From: Methyloprofundus sp.
GTDB lineage: Bacteria; Pseudomonadota; Gammaproteobacteria; Methylococcales; Methylomonadaceae
Length of the DNA: 64,000 nt
Reading direction: 5' to 3'
Assembly: GCA_012960135.1 (NCBI GenBank)
Contig: DUBW01000072.1
Location: 1-64,000, forward strand
Part shown: positions 1 to 11,178 of the stretch, one piece after another
Layout of the letters: every line of letters begins with the position of its first letter
Position numbering within the stretch: the stretch's first letter is position 1
Made by a program: the position numbers and the translations under genes
The notes under the pieces: generated by a model
Seen by the model: the letters and a program-made list of their open reading frames with translations, nothing else
Database searches by the model: none
What the model was told of the DNA's origin: nothing

Positions 1-325
1 TTTCTATTCATGTTGATCTATCCTCTTCTTATTTGAAGTTAATGATAGACACTTACACAAATTTATTTACAGTCTCCAGTTTTTCCGTCAGTGCAACCGA
101 ATATGGCAATGCTACCGTTAGCGAAGTCAGGACTGTTTTTGATGGTGATAGCCTGCTTAGTCATGGACTGGCTAGGCTTTATGATGGTGGTAAACGTGGT
201 AGCTGGTGTGATTTGCAATATCTATGATAGCCAATAAGATTAATCCACTAGTCCACTTATAATTAATGTACATTATTCAAATAATGCTAAAATCCCCGTA
301 AATACGGAAACTTACGGATTAAATC

Positions 326-601
326 ATGACTCTAGAAGGCAGGAACACCAATGGCCAGTTTTCTAAAGGCAATACAGGCGGTGGACGTTTAGGGACAGGT
401 GTTGATAAGACAGCATTAAACATCCTTAAAGCAAATAGCGCAGGCATAACTAAGAAAGCGGTTGAAATGGCGTTAGAGGGCGATACTGGCATGATTAAGC
501 TGTGCCTGGACAAACTGTTGCCACAATCAAGCCTTATTCAGCAACAATTGCAAGAACAGATATTAGCTCTTGAAGAGGCTGCACATAATGATTCAAAGTA
601 A
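326..601 (+). CDS. DUF5681-like small phage-type protein
   Basis: This 91-residue protein begins with a Gly/Asn-rich stretch (GRNTNGQFSKGNTGGGR) followed by a helical segment ending in KLCLDKLLPQ. That layout is typical of the DUF5681 family, small proteins often found near phage terminase or replication genes. No catalytic motif is visible and the function of the family is unknown to me. The start follows a short AT-rich leader with direct repeats of TACGGA. It overlaps the next ORF by 14 bases, so the two are probably cotranscribed. It lies on the 3' side of a tRNA-Val gene, a usual place for integrated elements. Family assignment is from pattern memory only. Confidence 0.6.
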   Translation: MTLEGRNTNGQFSKGNTGGGRLGTGVDKTALNILKANSAGITKKAVEMALEGDTGMIKLCLDKLLPQSSLIQQQLQEQILALEEAAHNDSK

Positions 602-833
602 TCAGGAATTGCAAAAGAGACTGGATGCTATGACCACTAAAAGCACCGGCCGGCAAAAAATCATTGTGCTTGCTGATAATGCCGAACAAACTGTTATTGA
701 TTCAGGTTATAGCATTGAACAGCTAAGGGGTGATTATAAGCGTAACTTATTATGCATAATTCAGGGCGTAAACAGGGAGAGTCTTGATAGTGGTAAACGA
801 AATTATAAGGCGTTTAAGGCGTTAATCACATGA
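588..833 (+). CDS. Hypothetical protein, coupled to the DUF5681-like gene
   Basis: An 81-residue hydrophilic protein that I do not recognise. I chose the ATG at 588 over the in-frame upstream start at 570 because the shorter form overlaps the preceding stop by only 14 bases, a usual translational-coupling arrangement. It has no signal peptide, membrane segment or obvious metal-binding motif. Its C-terminal half is basic. Being directly downstream of a phage-type ORF and near a tRNA gene, it may belong to a remnant of an integrated element. Confidence 0.45.
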   Translation: MIQSNQELQKRLDAMTTKSTGRQKIIVLADNAEQTVIDSGYSIEQLRGDYKRNLLCIIQGVNRESLDSGKRNYKAFKALIT

Positions 834-1094
834 TATTAACTAACTTTAAGCCCTTAGCCAGTCCCTGGACATTCCCAAACTATAAAACCATCAACAACAC
901 CCGATGCTGATTAGGGACTTATTCAGCAGTTCTGATGCTTCAGCCTTGATATTCCTCTGACTTCCTGTCGAAGTAGGTTATATTATAACCCACTACCCTA
1001 AAGATGTTTTTAGCCAGAATTTTAGCCACAGCGCTTTTTGAGAGAATTTATTGAATTGTTGTTTATGGATTACCATCTAAAACAGGAGCTTAGA

Positions 1095-1171
<77 letters not shown>

Positions 1172-1236
1172 AAAGAATCTTAATAAGATCAATTAAGAGC
1201 CGCATATTATAGCTGTGCAGCCATAATATGCAACCG

Positions 1237-3240
1237 TTAAATTAACATTTCTGCTTGTAACTGCTTTATTTCATCCCTCACTCTAGCCGCTGCTTCAAAT
1301 TCGAGGTTTTTCGCATGTTTATACATTTGCTCTTCAAGTTGGACTAACTTCTTTTCTTTATCTTTTGCCGACAAGCCTTGGTAAGTTGCTTGTTGTTCAG
1401 CAACTTTGCGCTTTGATGCTTGATTGAACCCTGCCCCAGGGATAGTCAATTCTAAAATATCAGTAACCGATTTAAGAATCGTTGTCGGAGTAATCCCCCG
1501 CTGCAGATTAAATTCTATCTGTTTTTCTCTGCGCCGCTGGGTTTCTTCTATCGCCTGTGCCATGGATTTAGTGACCCTATTGCCATATAAAATCGCCTTA
1601 CCATTCGAATTTCTGGCTGCTCTGCCGATGGTCTGAATAAGTGAAACGACCGAACGCAGAAAGCCTTCTTTATCCGCATCCAGAATGGCAACTAAAGACA
1701 CTTCGGGTATATCCAGACCTTCTCGTAATAAATTAATTCCGACCAGCACATCAAATTTACCTAGGCGTAGATCGCGGATAATTTCCACTCGTTCTACGGT
1801 ATCTACATCTGAATGCAGATAACGCACGCGTGCACCATGATCCATTAGATATTCAGTCAGATCTTCGGACATTCTTTTGGTTAAGGTGGTGACTAAAACC
1901 CGCTCTTTCTTTTCTACTCGCAGGTTTATTTCAGATAATAAATCATCAACCTGCGTAGTCGCCGGCCGTACTTCTATTTCCGGATCCAATAATCCGGTCG
2001 GCCTGACCACCTGCTCAACAAATTGCCCTGAATGTTCCTTTTCATATTTGCTTGGTGTTGCTGAGACATATATTCTTTGCCCTATCTGGCTTTCAAATTC
2101 ATCAAAGCGCATCGGCCTGTTATCCAGTGCTGATGGTAGCCTGAAACCATATTCAACCAGGGTTTCTTTACGCGACCTGTCGCCTTTATACATCGCGCCA
2201 ATTTGCGGCACGGTGACATGGCTTTCATCTATAATAACCACGGCATTTTTAGGCAAATAATCAAACATGGTCGGAGGGGATTTACCATCTTCTCGTCCGG
2301 ATAAGTAACGCGAGTAATTCTCGATACCTGAGCAGTACCCTACTTCGTAGATCATTTCTATATCAAATAGAGTACGTTGTTCCAGACGCTGCGCTTCAAC
2401 TAATTTATTCAGTGAACGCAATTGTTCCAAACGTTCTTTTAATTCGACTTTGATTTTATCAACCGCTTCCAGCAGCCTTTCTCGAGGAGCCACATAATGA
2501 CTTTTAGGGTAGATGGTATAACGCGCGATACGGCGCAATATCTCACCTGTTAAGGGGTCGAATAAGGATAGGCGTTCAATTTCATCATCAAATAACTCGA
2601 TGCGCAAAGCCGCTTCTTCTGATTCAGCAGGAAAGACATCGATTACATCTCCACGCACACGATAAGTACCCCTGCGTAACTCTATGTCATTGCGAGTATA
2701 TTGCATACCCGAAAGGCGACGTAAGATATCTCGCTGCTTAATAATATCCCCGCGCACCAGATGCATGACCATCTTGAAGTAGGATTCAGGTTCGCCCAAA
2801 CCATAAATAGCTGAAACGGTTGCGACGACGATAGTATCTTTACGTTCTAGTAATGCCTTGGTTGCCGACAGACGCATTTGTTCGATATGCTCATTGCGTG
2901 AGGCATCTTTATCGATAAAAGTATCGGATGCCGGGACATAAGCTTCAGGCTGATAATAATCGTAATAAGAGACAAAATACTCGACACTGTTTTCCGGGAA
3001 GAACTCTTTCATTTCCCCATACAGCTGAGCCGCCAGCGTTTTATTCGGCGCCATAATCATCGCCGGACGCTGAATTTCGTTGATCATGCTCGCGATGGTA
3101 AAGGTTTTTCCCGATCCCGTTACGCCTAATAGCGTCTGATGCACTTCTCCATCGGCCAGCCCTTCAACCAATTTCTTAATTGCTGCGGGCTGGTCGCCTG
3201 CCGGTTTAAAGGGGCTTTTAATATTAAATAGTTTGCTCAC
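1237..3240 (-). CDS. uvrB: Excinuclease ABC subunit B (UvrB)
   Basis: UvrB is the damage-verifying helicase-like subunit of nucleotide excision repair. It is loaded on DNA by UvrA and recruits UvrC for incision. The 667-residue length matches the family. The Walker A motif GVTGSGKT is at residues 39-46, and the beta-hairpin region ([12 protein letters not shown]) is near residue 95. The helicase C part contains QTIGRAARN. The UVR motif that contacts UvrC is at the C-terminus (about 625-665). The ATG at 3240 gives the canonical N-terminus. The gene is intact and ends 65 bases before the tRNA-Val gene on the same strand. Confidence 0.98.
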   Translation of the reverse strand: MSKLFNIKSPFKPAGDQPAAIKKLVEGLADGEVHQTLLGVTGSGKTFTIASMINEIQRPAMIMAPNKTLAAQLYGEMKEFFPENSVEYFVSYYDYYQPEAYVPASDTFIDKDASRNEHIEQMRLSATKALLERKDTIVVATVSAIYGLGEPESYFKMVMHLVRGDIIKQRDILRRLSGMQYTRNDIELRRGTYRVRGDVIDVFPAESEEAALRIELFDDEIERLSLFDPLTGEILRRIARYTIYPKSHYVAPRERLLEAVDKIKVELKERLEQLRSLNKLVEAQRLEQRTLFDIEMIYEVGYCSGIENYSRYLSGREDGKSPPTMFDYLPKNAVVIIDESHVTVPQIGAMYKGDRSRKETLVEYGFRLPSALDNRPMRFDEFESQIGQRIYVSATPSKYEKEHSGQFVEQVVRPTGLLDPEIEVRPATTQVDDLLSEINLRVEKKERVLVTTLTKRMSEDLTEYLMDHGARVRYLHSDVDTVERVEIIRDLRLGKFDVLVGINLLREGLDIPEVSLVAILDADKEGFLRSVVSLIQTIGRAARNSNGKAILYGNRVTKSMAQAIEETQRRREKQIEFNLQRGITPTTILKSVTDILELTIPGAGFNQASKRKVAEQQATYQGLSAKDKEKKLVQLEEQMYKHAKNLEFEAAARVRDEIKQLQAEMLI

Positions 3241-3268
3241 GCTTGATATACTTTAGCAATGTCATGTA

Positions 3269-3571
3269 TCAATGAGAAGAATGAATAGTCTCTTTGAGTA
3301 TTGGCTGAATCGCATCATTAAACCAGTCTTTATCAACAGTAAATGATTGCCCAAGGTTACTGAAATGACTAATTTCCTGTTTGCGCAGCTTACTTCGAAT
3401 TTCTTCAAATACTTTGACAACGCTTTCTGGATTTAGCCTTTCACCACAATGCAAGCAGACTTCAGCAGTTACTGTCTTAGAAACTGTATTGCTGCCGACC
3501 CGCGGTAATTTTTTCACTTGTTTAGATTTTAATTCTCCGCCACAACCAGGACACTTCTCAATAGGTTTCAT
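3269..3571 (-). CDS. YgiT-type zinc finger protein (MqsA-like antitoxin)
   Basis: A 100-residue protein with paired CxxC motifs (CPGCGGEL and CLHCGERL) separated by a basic segment. This is the YgiT/MqsA-type zinc finger found in antitoxins. I chose the ATG at 3571 rather than the longer form at 3592 because 3571 overlaps the old stop of the upstream DUF4258 reading frame as ATGA, a sign of translational coupling. MqsA itself has a C-terminal helix-turn-helix. Here that domain is missing and a tail of about 35 residues of unknown kind follows. The usual partner of this finger type is a short DUF4258 protein, and exactly that lies upstream, frameshifted. Confidence 0.75.
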   Translation of the reverse strand: MKPIEKCPGCGGELKSKQVKKLPRVGSNTVSKTVTAEVCLHCGERLNPESVVKVFEEIRSKLRKQEISHFSNLGQSFTVDKDWFNDAIQPILKETIHSSH

Positions 3572-3871
3572 TGCTTTATTCTCACTTTGCATTCAATCCA
3601 TTGACTCGGACCTGGTCTATAAACTGTAATTAATACAGTCCACTTATTCTTAAGATTATAAGCTCAAACACGTATGAATAGATTCTCCAGAAAAACTTCT
3701 TCCAAAAACCAAACAGCTCGGATAGAGGTTATCATTTAAATAGGTTTCAATCACTTCGCCATGAAGAACAGAAAAATATATTTCTTCATATGTCAGGTCG
3801 TCATCATCAGCATGATTACTGATTCTTACCTGGCTACCCCGAATAGCACTAATTAGATGCTCTATTTCCAT
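3568..3871 (-). pseudogene. DUF4258 protein (toxin-like), frameshifted
   Basis: The open frame gives 71 residues and stops at 3656, soon after ESIHTC. If one base near 3664 is skipped, reading continues in a new frame as AYNLKNKWTVLITVYRPG, the normal C-terminal half of DUF4258 proteins, and ends at a TGA that overlaps the ATG of the YgiT-type gene. So the original gene was about 100 residues long and coupled to its partner. DUF4258 proteins are commonly paired with YgiT-type fingers and are thought to be toxins. The break would remove the conserved C-terminal strand, so the toxin is probably inactive. A sequencing error is the main alternative. Confidence 0.8.
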
Positions 3872-3922
3872 ACTAAAGTTTTAGACATTAAATTCTAAGA
3901 CAAGCAACGCATAAGCTAATTA

Positions 3923-6517
3923 TTAAATCTCTACCGTATCCGCCTTATCCTGATAATTTTTAATCTGGTTAAAATTCAAATAACGATATGAATCTTCTGC
4001 AGTTTCATGAATTTTAAGCGCATAAGCCATATACTCTTCTGCTGTTGGAATCTTGCCTAAAATTGAACACACGGCGGCCAACTCTGCAGAAGCCAGGTAA
4101 ACAAAAGCGCCATTACCTAGACGGTTTGGAAAATTACGCGTGGAAGTCGAAACCACTGTAGCGCCATCTGCAACTCGCGCCTGATTTCCCATGCATAATG
4201 AGCAGCCTGGCATTTCAGTACGCGCACCTGCTTTACCAAAAATACTGTAATAACCTTCTTCGGTTAATTGTGCCTGATCCATTTTAGTGGGCGGCGCAAC
4301 CCAAAGTTGGGTTGGTAGTTTTCCTTCTAATTTATCGAGTAATTTACCTGCTGCCCGGAAATGACCAATATTGGTCATACATGAGCCTAAAAAGACTTCG
4401 TCAATTTTAGTGCCGGCAACATCAGACAAGGTTTTCACATCATCCGGGTCATTCGGGCAGGCCATAATAGGCTCTTTAATAGCACTAATATCTATATCTA
4501 GCACGGTATGATATTCAGCATCAGCATCTGCCTCCATTAGTACCGGTTTCTCTAGCCAGGCTTGCATTTCTTTAATGCGACGTTCGATGGTACGTGCTTC
4601 ACCATAGCCTTCGGATATCATCCATTTCAACATGGTAATATTAGAATTGATATATTCACGAATAGGCGCGTCGCCCAAACGAATGGTACATCCCGCTGAT
4701 GAACGTTCGGCCGATGCATCGGAGAGTTCAAAGGCCTGCTCTACTTTTAAGTCAGGTAGCCCTTCAATTTCCAATACACGCCCTGAAAATACGTTTTTCT
4801 TGCCTTTTTTTTCTACCGTTAATAAGCCTTTTTTAATCGCTGCCAATGGAATTGCATTTACCAGATCACGTAAGGTAATACCTGGCTGCATTTCACCAGT
4901 AAAACGTACTAGCACCGATTCAGGCATATCGAGTGGCATGACACCTGTTGCGGCTGCAAAAGCCACTAAGCCAGAGCCGGCTGGAAACGAAATACCAATT
5001 GGGAAACGCGTATGCGAATCACCACCGGTACCCACTGTATCTGGCAATAACATGCGGTTTAACCAGGAATGGATAATACCGTCTCCTGGGCGTAGCGCAA
5101 CACCGCCACGATTCATAATAAAATCGGGAAGCGTGTGCTGCATAGCCACATCTATCGGCTTTGGATAGGCCGCAGTATGGCAGAAAGACTGCATTACCAA
5201 ATCAGCAGAAAAACCTAAACAGGCCAGGTCTTTTAACTCATCACGCGTCATTGGCCCGGTAGTATCTTGTGAACCCACAGTCGTCATATGCGGTTCACAA
5301 TACGTATTAGGACGCACACCAGCAACACCGCAAGCTTTACCAACCATTTTTTGCGCTAATGTATAGCCTTTGCTGCTATGTTCTGCATCGACTGGTCTGC
5401 GGAAAACAGCAGAAGGCTCAAGGTTCAGCGCTTTACGCGCACGATCAGTTAAACCACGACCAATAATTAAAGGTATACGCCCACCCGCGCGCACTTCATC
5501 AAGAAGAACCTCGGTTTTTAAGGAAAATTCGCAAACCACTTCATCACTATCGTGACGCTTGACGATACCTTGATAAGGGTAAATATCAATCACATCACCC
5601 ATCGCTATATTTTCTACATCACATTCAAAAGGTAATGCCCCCGAATCTTCCATGGTATTAAAGAAAATAGGCGCTATTTTGCCACCAATACACACCCCGC
5701 CTGCCCGCTTATTAGGGACATAAGGAATATCATCGCCTGTAAACCATAACACCGAGTTGGTCGCCGATTTGCGTGAAGAGCCTGTTCCAACTACATCACC
5801 CACATAGGCAACTGGAAAGCCTTTTTGTTTTAATTCTTCAATCTGCTGCTCAGCATTAGTAATTCCCTTTCTAGGAATTTTTAGCATCGCCTGTGCATGT
5901 AAGGGAATATCAGGACGCGACCAGGCATCGGGAGCCGGAGATAAATCATCAGTATTGGTTTCGCCTGTCACTTTAAAAACAGTGACTGTCAGTTGCTCAG
6001 GAACTTCTGCTTTACTGGTAAACCATTCAGCGTCTGCCCAAGACTGAATAACCTGACTGGCAAATTTATTGCCTGCGTCAGCTTTTTCCTGAACATCATG
6101 AAAGGCATCGAAAACTAATAAAGTATGCGACAAGGCTTTGACCGAGATTGGTGCGAGTGCCTCTACTTCTAGTAAATCGACCAGTGGTGCAATATTATAA
6201 CCACCTAGCATAGTCCCTAATAATTTAGTTGCTCGCGACGCATCTAACACAGGAGAGGAAACTTCGCCTTTAGCAATTGCTGCCAAAAAACCAGCTTTAA
6301 CATAAGCGGCTTCATCAACGCCAGCCGGCACACGATAGGCCAATAATTCTAATAGAAAATCTTCTTCGCCAGCTGACGCTTGCTCAATCAGCTCAACAAC
6401 CGCTGTTACTTGTTCAACATTCAAGGGTTGCGGTACAACGCCTAGTTTTTCTCTTTCTGAAACATGCTGACGATATTGCGCTAAAACTTCGGATGCTGGT
6501 ATTTTATTTTCGGACAT
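3923..6517 (-). CDS. acnB: Aconitate hydratase B (bifunctional, also 2-methylisocitrate dehydratase)
   Basis: AcnB interconverts citrate and isocitrate in the TCA cycle and can also hydrate 2-methyl-cis-aconitate. The 864 residues match the family's usual length. The N-terminal HEAT-like helical domain is followed by the swivel domain and then the catalytic domains. The [4Fe-4S] ligands are visible in [10 protein letters not shown] (near residue 710) and PGCSLCMGN (near 770). The substrate-binding segment [14 protein letters not shown] is also present. The gene stands alone, with 217 bases to the helicase gene upstream. Confidence 0.98.
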   Translation of the reverse strand: MSENKIPASEVLAQYRQHVSEREKLGVVPQPLNVEQVTAVVELIEQASAGEEDFLLELLAYRVPAGVDEAAYVKAGFLAAIAKGEVSSPVLDASRATKLLGTMLGGYNIAPLVDLLEVEALAPISVKALSHTLLVFDAFHDVQEKADAGNKFASQVIQSWADAEWFTSKAEVPEQLTVTVFKVTGETNTDDLSPAPDAWSRPDIPLHAQAMLKIPRKGITNAEQQIEELKQKGFPVAYVGDVVGTGSSRKSATNSVLWFTGDDIPYVPNKRAGGVCIGGKIAPIFFNTMEDSGALPFECDVENIAMGDVIDIYPYQGIVKRHDSDEVVCEFSLKTEVLLDEVRAGGRIPLIIGRGLTDRARKALNLEPSAVFRRPVDAEHSSKGYTLAQKMVGKACGVAGVRPNTYCEPHMTTVGSQDTTGPMTRDELKDLACLGFSADLVMQSFCHTAAYPKPIDVAMQHTLPDFIMNRGGVALRPGDGIIHSWLNRMLLPDTVGTGGDSHTRFPIGISFPAGSGLVAFAAATGVMPLDMPESVLVRFTGEMQPGITLRDLVNAIPLAAIKKGLLTVEKKGKKNVFSGRVLEIEGLPDLKVEQAFELSDASAERSSAGCTIRLGDAPIREYINSNITMLKWMISEGYGEARTIERRIKEMQAWLEKPVLMEADADAEYHTVLDIDISAIKEPIMACPNDPDDVKTLSDVAGTKIDEVFLGSCMTNIGHFRAAGKLLDKLEGKLPTQLWVAPPTKMDQAQLTEEGYYSIFGKAGARTEMPGCSLCMGNQARVADGATVVSTSTRNFPNRLGNGAFVYLASAELAAVCSILGKIPTAEEYMAYALKIHETAEDSYRYLNFNQIKNYQDKADTVEI

Positions 6518-6734
6518 TATTGTTACCTTCTTTAATAATATATTGTTTTTGTACCTCAGCTTAATGGGTAAAGCTAAAGTACGAATTCATTGATTACTGC
6601 TAACAGATATAACTATCTTTATATTCCAATATTGGTTAAACATCATTTTGGCGCACTGCTGTAGTCTTGGGTGGGCGTATAACTACGCCCTTGTTGCCTT
6701 TGCTTTTACTTGCTAATCAAGATTGGAAACTCTA

Positions 6735-9700
6735 CTAATCTTCAACTTCACGGATCAACTCCATCATCTCATTGACTGACATTTTACCACTAAGCTCGCC
6801 GCCCTCTAATAAACTACTGGCTAAATCTCGTTTATGCGCATGTAAATCGACGATTTTATCTTCAATTGTATCTTTTGCCACTAAGCGATAAATAGTTACT
6901 GGACGTTTCTGTCCCATACGGTGAGCTCTATCGGAGGCTTGATCTTCCACAGCGGGGTTCCACCAAGGATCCATATGAATAACATAGTCGGCTGCGGTTA
7001 AATTCAGTCCTGAACCACCTGCTTTTAAGCTAATTAAAAAAATATCACCTTCACCAGCCTGAAATGCATTGACTGCTTTTTTACGCTTTGCAACCGGGGT
7101 ACTACCGTCCAGATATTGATAATGAATTCCTTTTTTATCTAATGACTCTTTTAAAATCGATAAATGGCCTACAAACTGACTAAAGACCAGGGCTTTATGC
7201 CGATTAGAAATCAACTCATCAACTAATTCTTCAAAAGCCTGCAGTTTAGCGCTGCTTATAGGGCTATCTTCCTGCACCAGTTTAGGATGACAACAGGTAC
7301 GCCGTAACTTCATGATTTCTGCTAACACTTTAAGGTGTTGCTGCCCTGCTTGCTGTCCTTTCTCTTGCGATGCTTGCATGACTTGTACAGCATTACGCCG
7401 CATTGCTTCATAAAAAGTACGTTCTTCCTGACTTAACTCTACATGTAGGGTAATTTCAGTTTTAGCCGGTAATTCTTGTAGTACGTCATTTTTAAGGCGA
7501 CGCAAGATAAACGGTCTGAGTAATTTCTTTAAACGCTGCTGAGCACTACGGTCTTTATTATTTTCTATCGCTTGCGCATAACGCTCATTAAATTTTTTCA
7601 ATGTACCGAGTAACCCAGGATTAATAAAATGAAATAAATTCCATAATTCACCAAGATGATTTTCTATCGGCGTGCCTGTAGTAATTAATTTAAAGTCCCC
7701 TTGCAACGCCATTGCAGCTCGAGATCTTTTAGTCAGACCATTTTTAATTGCTTGCGCTTCATCGGCAACAATCGTGTGCCAATGTTTGCCTATCAGTAAC
7801 TCAGATTCTGTCTGCAGCAGGCCATAGCTACAGACGACAACATCAAACTCAGCCGCCTCTGTAATAATTTTTCGCCGATTTCCAGCACCAAATTGATGGA
7901 CATTCAGTGTGGGTGCAAAATGTTGCGCTTCTTCTAACCAGTTCATACATACTGAAGTTGGCGCTAGTATTAGAGTTGGGCCTTGTGTTGCACGTGATAA
8001 AATGAGACTAAGCGCCTGGATGGTTTTACCTAAACCCATATCGTCTGCTAGACAGGCACCTGCCCCCCAGTGCGCTAAACGCGCCATCCATTGATAGCCT
8101 TCTAATTGATAATCACGCAATTCCCCTTGCAAAGTAGAGGGGAGTTCTGGCTCTAAATCGGCCATAGACTCCAGTTTGTTAAGCTGCTCTTGCCATTGTT
8201 TGCCTGCTTTAACATCCATACCTTGCATTGCTTCATTCAAAGCGGGCGCCGCTAGGCCATGAAAGTGTAATTTACTGCCTTTTTGTTCACCTAATCCTGC
8301 GACATCATCCAGACGCTGACGTAATTCACTGGTTAGCGCAATAAACTGCCCATCTTCCAGCTTTAAAAATCGTCCTGTATTCGCTTGCAACAGATTGATT
8401 AAGCGTTGCATATCATAGACCTGCTGGTCATCTATTTGCACTTTACCTTCTACACTAAACCAGTCTTTTTCTTTACGTACCGAGAAATGTGCCTGTTGCA
8501 ATCCGGCCTCACGACTGACCTTTATTTTCTGTCCCTTAGGCCATTCCATCACCACAAAATTAGAGATTTCCTGTATTTGTAATAACGCGCTTAAAGCCAT
8601 CTCGGGATCATCTAATGTCCATTTCTGATCTTTCGATTGATAGAGTTCAGGGCACTGCTCTAGTAATTGCGTCAGGTGTTGATTTTCAACTGCAAAGTCA
8701 CGCGTAGTTTGCACCTGCTTACCCTCAATTTCAGCAACTACTGTTGTACCCCCTGTTGACGGCTTATAAATTGGCCCTGCATCGTTAAAAGGCTGGATAA
8801 ATACTTCAATCTGCAAGCCTTCTCCTACTGGTTGCAAATGTATATGCAGACGAGCATCTGCTGCTACACTTTCTATATTCTGAACCTGACCACCAATACC
8901 AATATCTGATTGCACTGTTAGCGTAGAGGCAATTGCCGCTATTGAGTCTATGACTTGCTGTTTGGCTTTGTGCGGAACATTCAAGCCTTTTCTACCTAGA
9001 ATCTCGGCAACTTGACGGTGCTGCGCAGTGATTTGGTAGACGTGTAATTCATTGTCTGCGGTTCTTTCAACGATTATAGTTTCCTCATCGATCACAGGAT
9101 GCAAGGAAATCTGTAGGCTTTTTGCTTTACTGGTAACCAGCAATTGGGGCTCTGCTTTCTTTATCGTGAGCGGAGTGTCATATTTAGCTGCGCCTGCCCA
9201 ATAAACACGAGGGTGGCCTATTGCAGCAATCAGCGCATTACCCTCTAGAGAATAAATCTCTGTCCGGCCATACCCGTAGTAGTTTGATTCATATTTTATC
9301 TTAATCTGATTACTAATCTGACTATCTTGATCTGTTAGATATTCAAAAGATTCCCGCTCATTCATTAATCTTTTTAAGGCAACAGGGCGACCTTTGGTCC
9401 AACGACCTGACTTGCCTATTACTTGTTCACGCGGCTCTATACTTGCATGATGACCATTAAGTGCCAAAACCCAAATCATGCGTGATTCGTTATTTTCTAT
9501 ACCAGAATCACCCGAGGTCTTTACTTCATTTAACTGTGTCAGGGCGTGTAATGCTCTTTCCCATTTTTCCTCCCGCGGTACTAAATCAAGTAGATGTATA
9601 CAGCTCTCACTTCGATACTTAATAGCTAACCGTTTAATTTTACTATCTTTTGTGCCAAGTTTTTGTAGCAATGTTGCACTCACAGCAGTATAAAATAATG

Positions 9701-10901
9701 CCCCTACATTATCTGCCTGAAAACAATATTTTTTTAATTGTTCTAAAAACTGTTTATCTCCCTCTACACTTAAAGAAAGTGCATCACACCAATACAGAAT
9801 CAGACTATAAAACAATACTTCATAAGGCTCAGAAATTTGTAGCAATAGTAAAGGCTTGTATTCCAGGCCACGCCGCTGCCCCTGTATTACATTAACCCCT
9901 TGCTGCAATCGTATTTGCGTATCTTGAAAATAACCTGCTTCCTTAGATTTACCAATACTTGTTAATTGCTTCTTTAAATAGTTTAAGTTTTCAGAGTCTC
10001 TGCTTTTAAGCAAGGCCAAATTATAAAAATAGCCATGCATGCCCGGTAAAAAAGCATTACGTTTACGGGTCTGCTTTTTGATTTGCTGTACAGCAGCAGC
10101 GTAAAAGTCCAGTGCGGCATCATTGCGGTTTTCTAAAAAACATAAACTGCCCTGTAGGGCTAAACCACGAGTTGAACAATCCTGTTTAATTAGGCTTTCA
10201 ACCTCCTGCCCATAACCCAGTAAAATTTTAATTTCTGCAAAAGTAAGAACAGACTCGTGAACACCCGTATCACTAGAATTAATACTCTCCTCTAATACCT
10301 GCAAAGGAAAACTCAGATCCTGTAGATTTAAAAAACCAACCTCAGCATAGCGAGATAATGCAAATGCTTTAATATTATCATTGACTGATTCAAACCAGGC
10401 TTTATCAAAAGGAGAGAAAAAAAGTAATTCCAATGCAGACATTGCTTCTTCAGGAAACTCACCTTCTATTTCCTGGAAACAGCCTTCAAACTGCTTATCT
10501 TCATTGAGATAAAGAAAAAAACGCAAGCGCCTCACTCTATCCATTAATCGTAGCTGGCTAGGCATATAGTCTCTACTGTTCAGACTAAAATCTGCTAACC
10601 TGAAAAATAACCCCGGGTACTCTTGTAGCGCTATCCTTATGAATATTTCACTAATCCCTCCTGTCACGCAACGCCAGCCATACTTGGTGGATTCTATAAA
10701 GCCCTGATTTACCAGTTTTTCCCTTAAAGGTTTTGCAATTTGTTTATAAACTTTTGGCTCCACACAATTGAGCCCACGTAAAACCTCCTGTAGTCGTGCC
10801 AGCCCAACTGGGACAAATAAAATCGACAGTGACAAAAGAATTTGCTGTTCATCTTCGGAAAGTTGATAAAATTTTTTTAATAAGAGATTTGTCTGCGACA
10901 T
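6735..10901 (-). CDS. Large SNF2-family DEAD/DEAH helicase
   Basis: A 1388-residue protein whose last 450 residues form a complete SNF2 ATPase. Walker A in DDMGLGKTIQ is near residue 955, followed by a DEAQ Walker B, a TTGTPIENHLGELW motif, and the helicase C motifs ending in RAHRMGQKRPVTIYRL near 1330. The first 900 residues have no domain I can name. They look helical up to about residue 450 and then beta-rich. Bacterial SNF2 proteins of this kind remodel protein-DNA complexes or RNA polymerase, and some work in phage defence, but no defence partner lies next to it. No SWIM zinc motif is seen. The gene is monocistronic. Confidence 0.9.
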   Translation of the reverse strand: MSQTNLLLKKFYQLSEDEQQILLSLSILFVPVGLARLQEVLRGLNCVEPKVYKQIAKPLREKLVNQGFIESTKYGWRCVTGGISEIFIRIALQEYPGLFFRLADFSLNSRDYMPSQLRLMDRVRRLRFFLYLNEDKQFEGCFQEIEGEFPEEAMSALELLFFSPFDKAWFESVNDNIKAFALSRYAEVGFLNLQDLSFPLQVLEESINSSDTGVHESVLTFAEIKILLGYGQEVESLIKQDCSTRGLALQGSLCFLENRNDAALDFYAAAVQQIKKQTRKRNAFLPGMHGYFYNLALLKSRDSENLNYLKKQLTSIGKSKEAGYFQDTQIRLQQGVNVIQGQRRGLEYKPLLLLQISEPYEVLFYSLILYWCDALSLSVEGDKQFLEQLKKYCFQADNVGALFYTAVSATLLQKLGTKDSKIKRLAIKYRSESCIHLLDLVPREEKWERALHALTQLNEVKTSGDSGIENNESRMIWVLALNGHHASIEPREQVIGKSGRWTKGRPVALKRLMNERESFEYLTDQDSQISNQIKIKYESNYYGYGRTEIYSLEGNALIAAIGHPRVYWAGAAKYDTPLTIKKAEPQLLVTSKAKSLQISLHPVIDEETIIVERTADNELHVYQITAQHRQVAEILGRKGLNVPHKAKQQVIDSIAAIASTLTVQSDIGIGGQVQNIESVAADARLHIHLQPVGEGLQIEVFIQPFNDAGPIYKPSTGGTTVVAEIEGKQVQTTRDFAVENQHLTQLLEQCPELYQSKDQKWTLDDPEMALSALLQIQEISNFVVMEWPKGQKIKVSREAGLQQAHFSVRKEKDWFSVEGKVQIDDQQVYDMQRLINLLQANTGRFLKLEDGQFIALTSELRQRLDDVAGLGEQKGSKLHFHGLAAPALNEAMQGMDVKAGKQWQEQLNKLESMADLEPELPSTLQGELRDYQLEGYQWMARLAHWGAGACLADDMGLGKTIQALSLILSRATQGPTLILAPTSVCMNWLEEAQHFAPTLNVHQFGAGNRRKIITEAAEFDVVVCSYGLLQTESELLIGKHWHTIVADEAQAIKNGLTKRSRAAMALQGDFKLITTGTPIENHLGELWNLFHFINPGLLGTLKKFNERYAQAIENNKDRSAQQRLKKLLRPFILRRLKNDVLQELPAKTEITLHVELSQEERTFYEAMRRNAVQVMQASQEKGQQAGQQHLKVLAEIMKLRRTCCHPKLVQEDSPISSAKLQAFEELVDELISNRHKALVFSQFVGHLSILKESLDKKGIHYQYLDGSTPVAKRKKAVNAFQAGEGDIFLISLKAGGSGLNLTAADYVIHMDPWWNPAVEDQASDRAHRMGQKRPVTIYRLVAKDTIEDKIVDLHAHKRDLASSLLEGGELSGKMSVNEMMELIREVED

Positions 10902-11060
10902 CTGTATTTGAGCTATTAGCTAGATTGCTGTTGGTACGGCACTATGTTGTTTTGATGGATAAAGGTGAATTGTGTTATTCAACATGGCACTGCCCAGGCT
11001 CTATAATGAAGTTATTGAACCCTAGGAGGCACCACCAATCGATATGATGATATGTCTAAC

Positions 11061-11150
11061 GGCTCAGGCACCTGCAAATAAATAACCGTCCAATATTTGG
11101 GCAAAAAGACCAGCAAGGATCCATGCTTATTTGTTTCCAGGAGCCTGAGG
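11061..11150. repeat. Inverted-repeat element with CTCAGG arms
   Basis: Arms of about 23 bases face each other: CTCAGGCACCTGCAAATAA on the left and its near complement TTATTTGTTTCCAGGAGCCTGAG on the right (shown here only as a description of the pair; the right arm spans 11128-11149). The interior carries AATAACCGTCC, a sequence that recurs as AATAACCATCC in the element at 23318. It fills most of the 277-base gap between zipA and the SNF2 gene. Confidence 0.6.
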
Positions 11151-11178
11151 GGGAAATCAAAATATAGACACTTCTTGT

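Noticed and set aside
33-227. 64-codon forward ORF at the left edge
   Set aside because: No ribosome-binding site, no recognisable family and a composition like the surrounding spacer.
4632-5168. 178-codon ORF antisense to acnB
   Set aside because: It lies wholly within a well-supported gene and is a shadow frame of its codon use.
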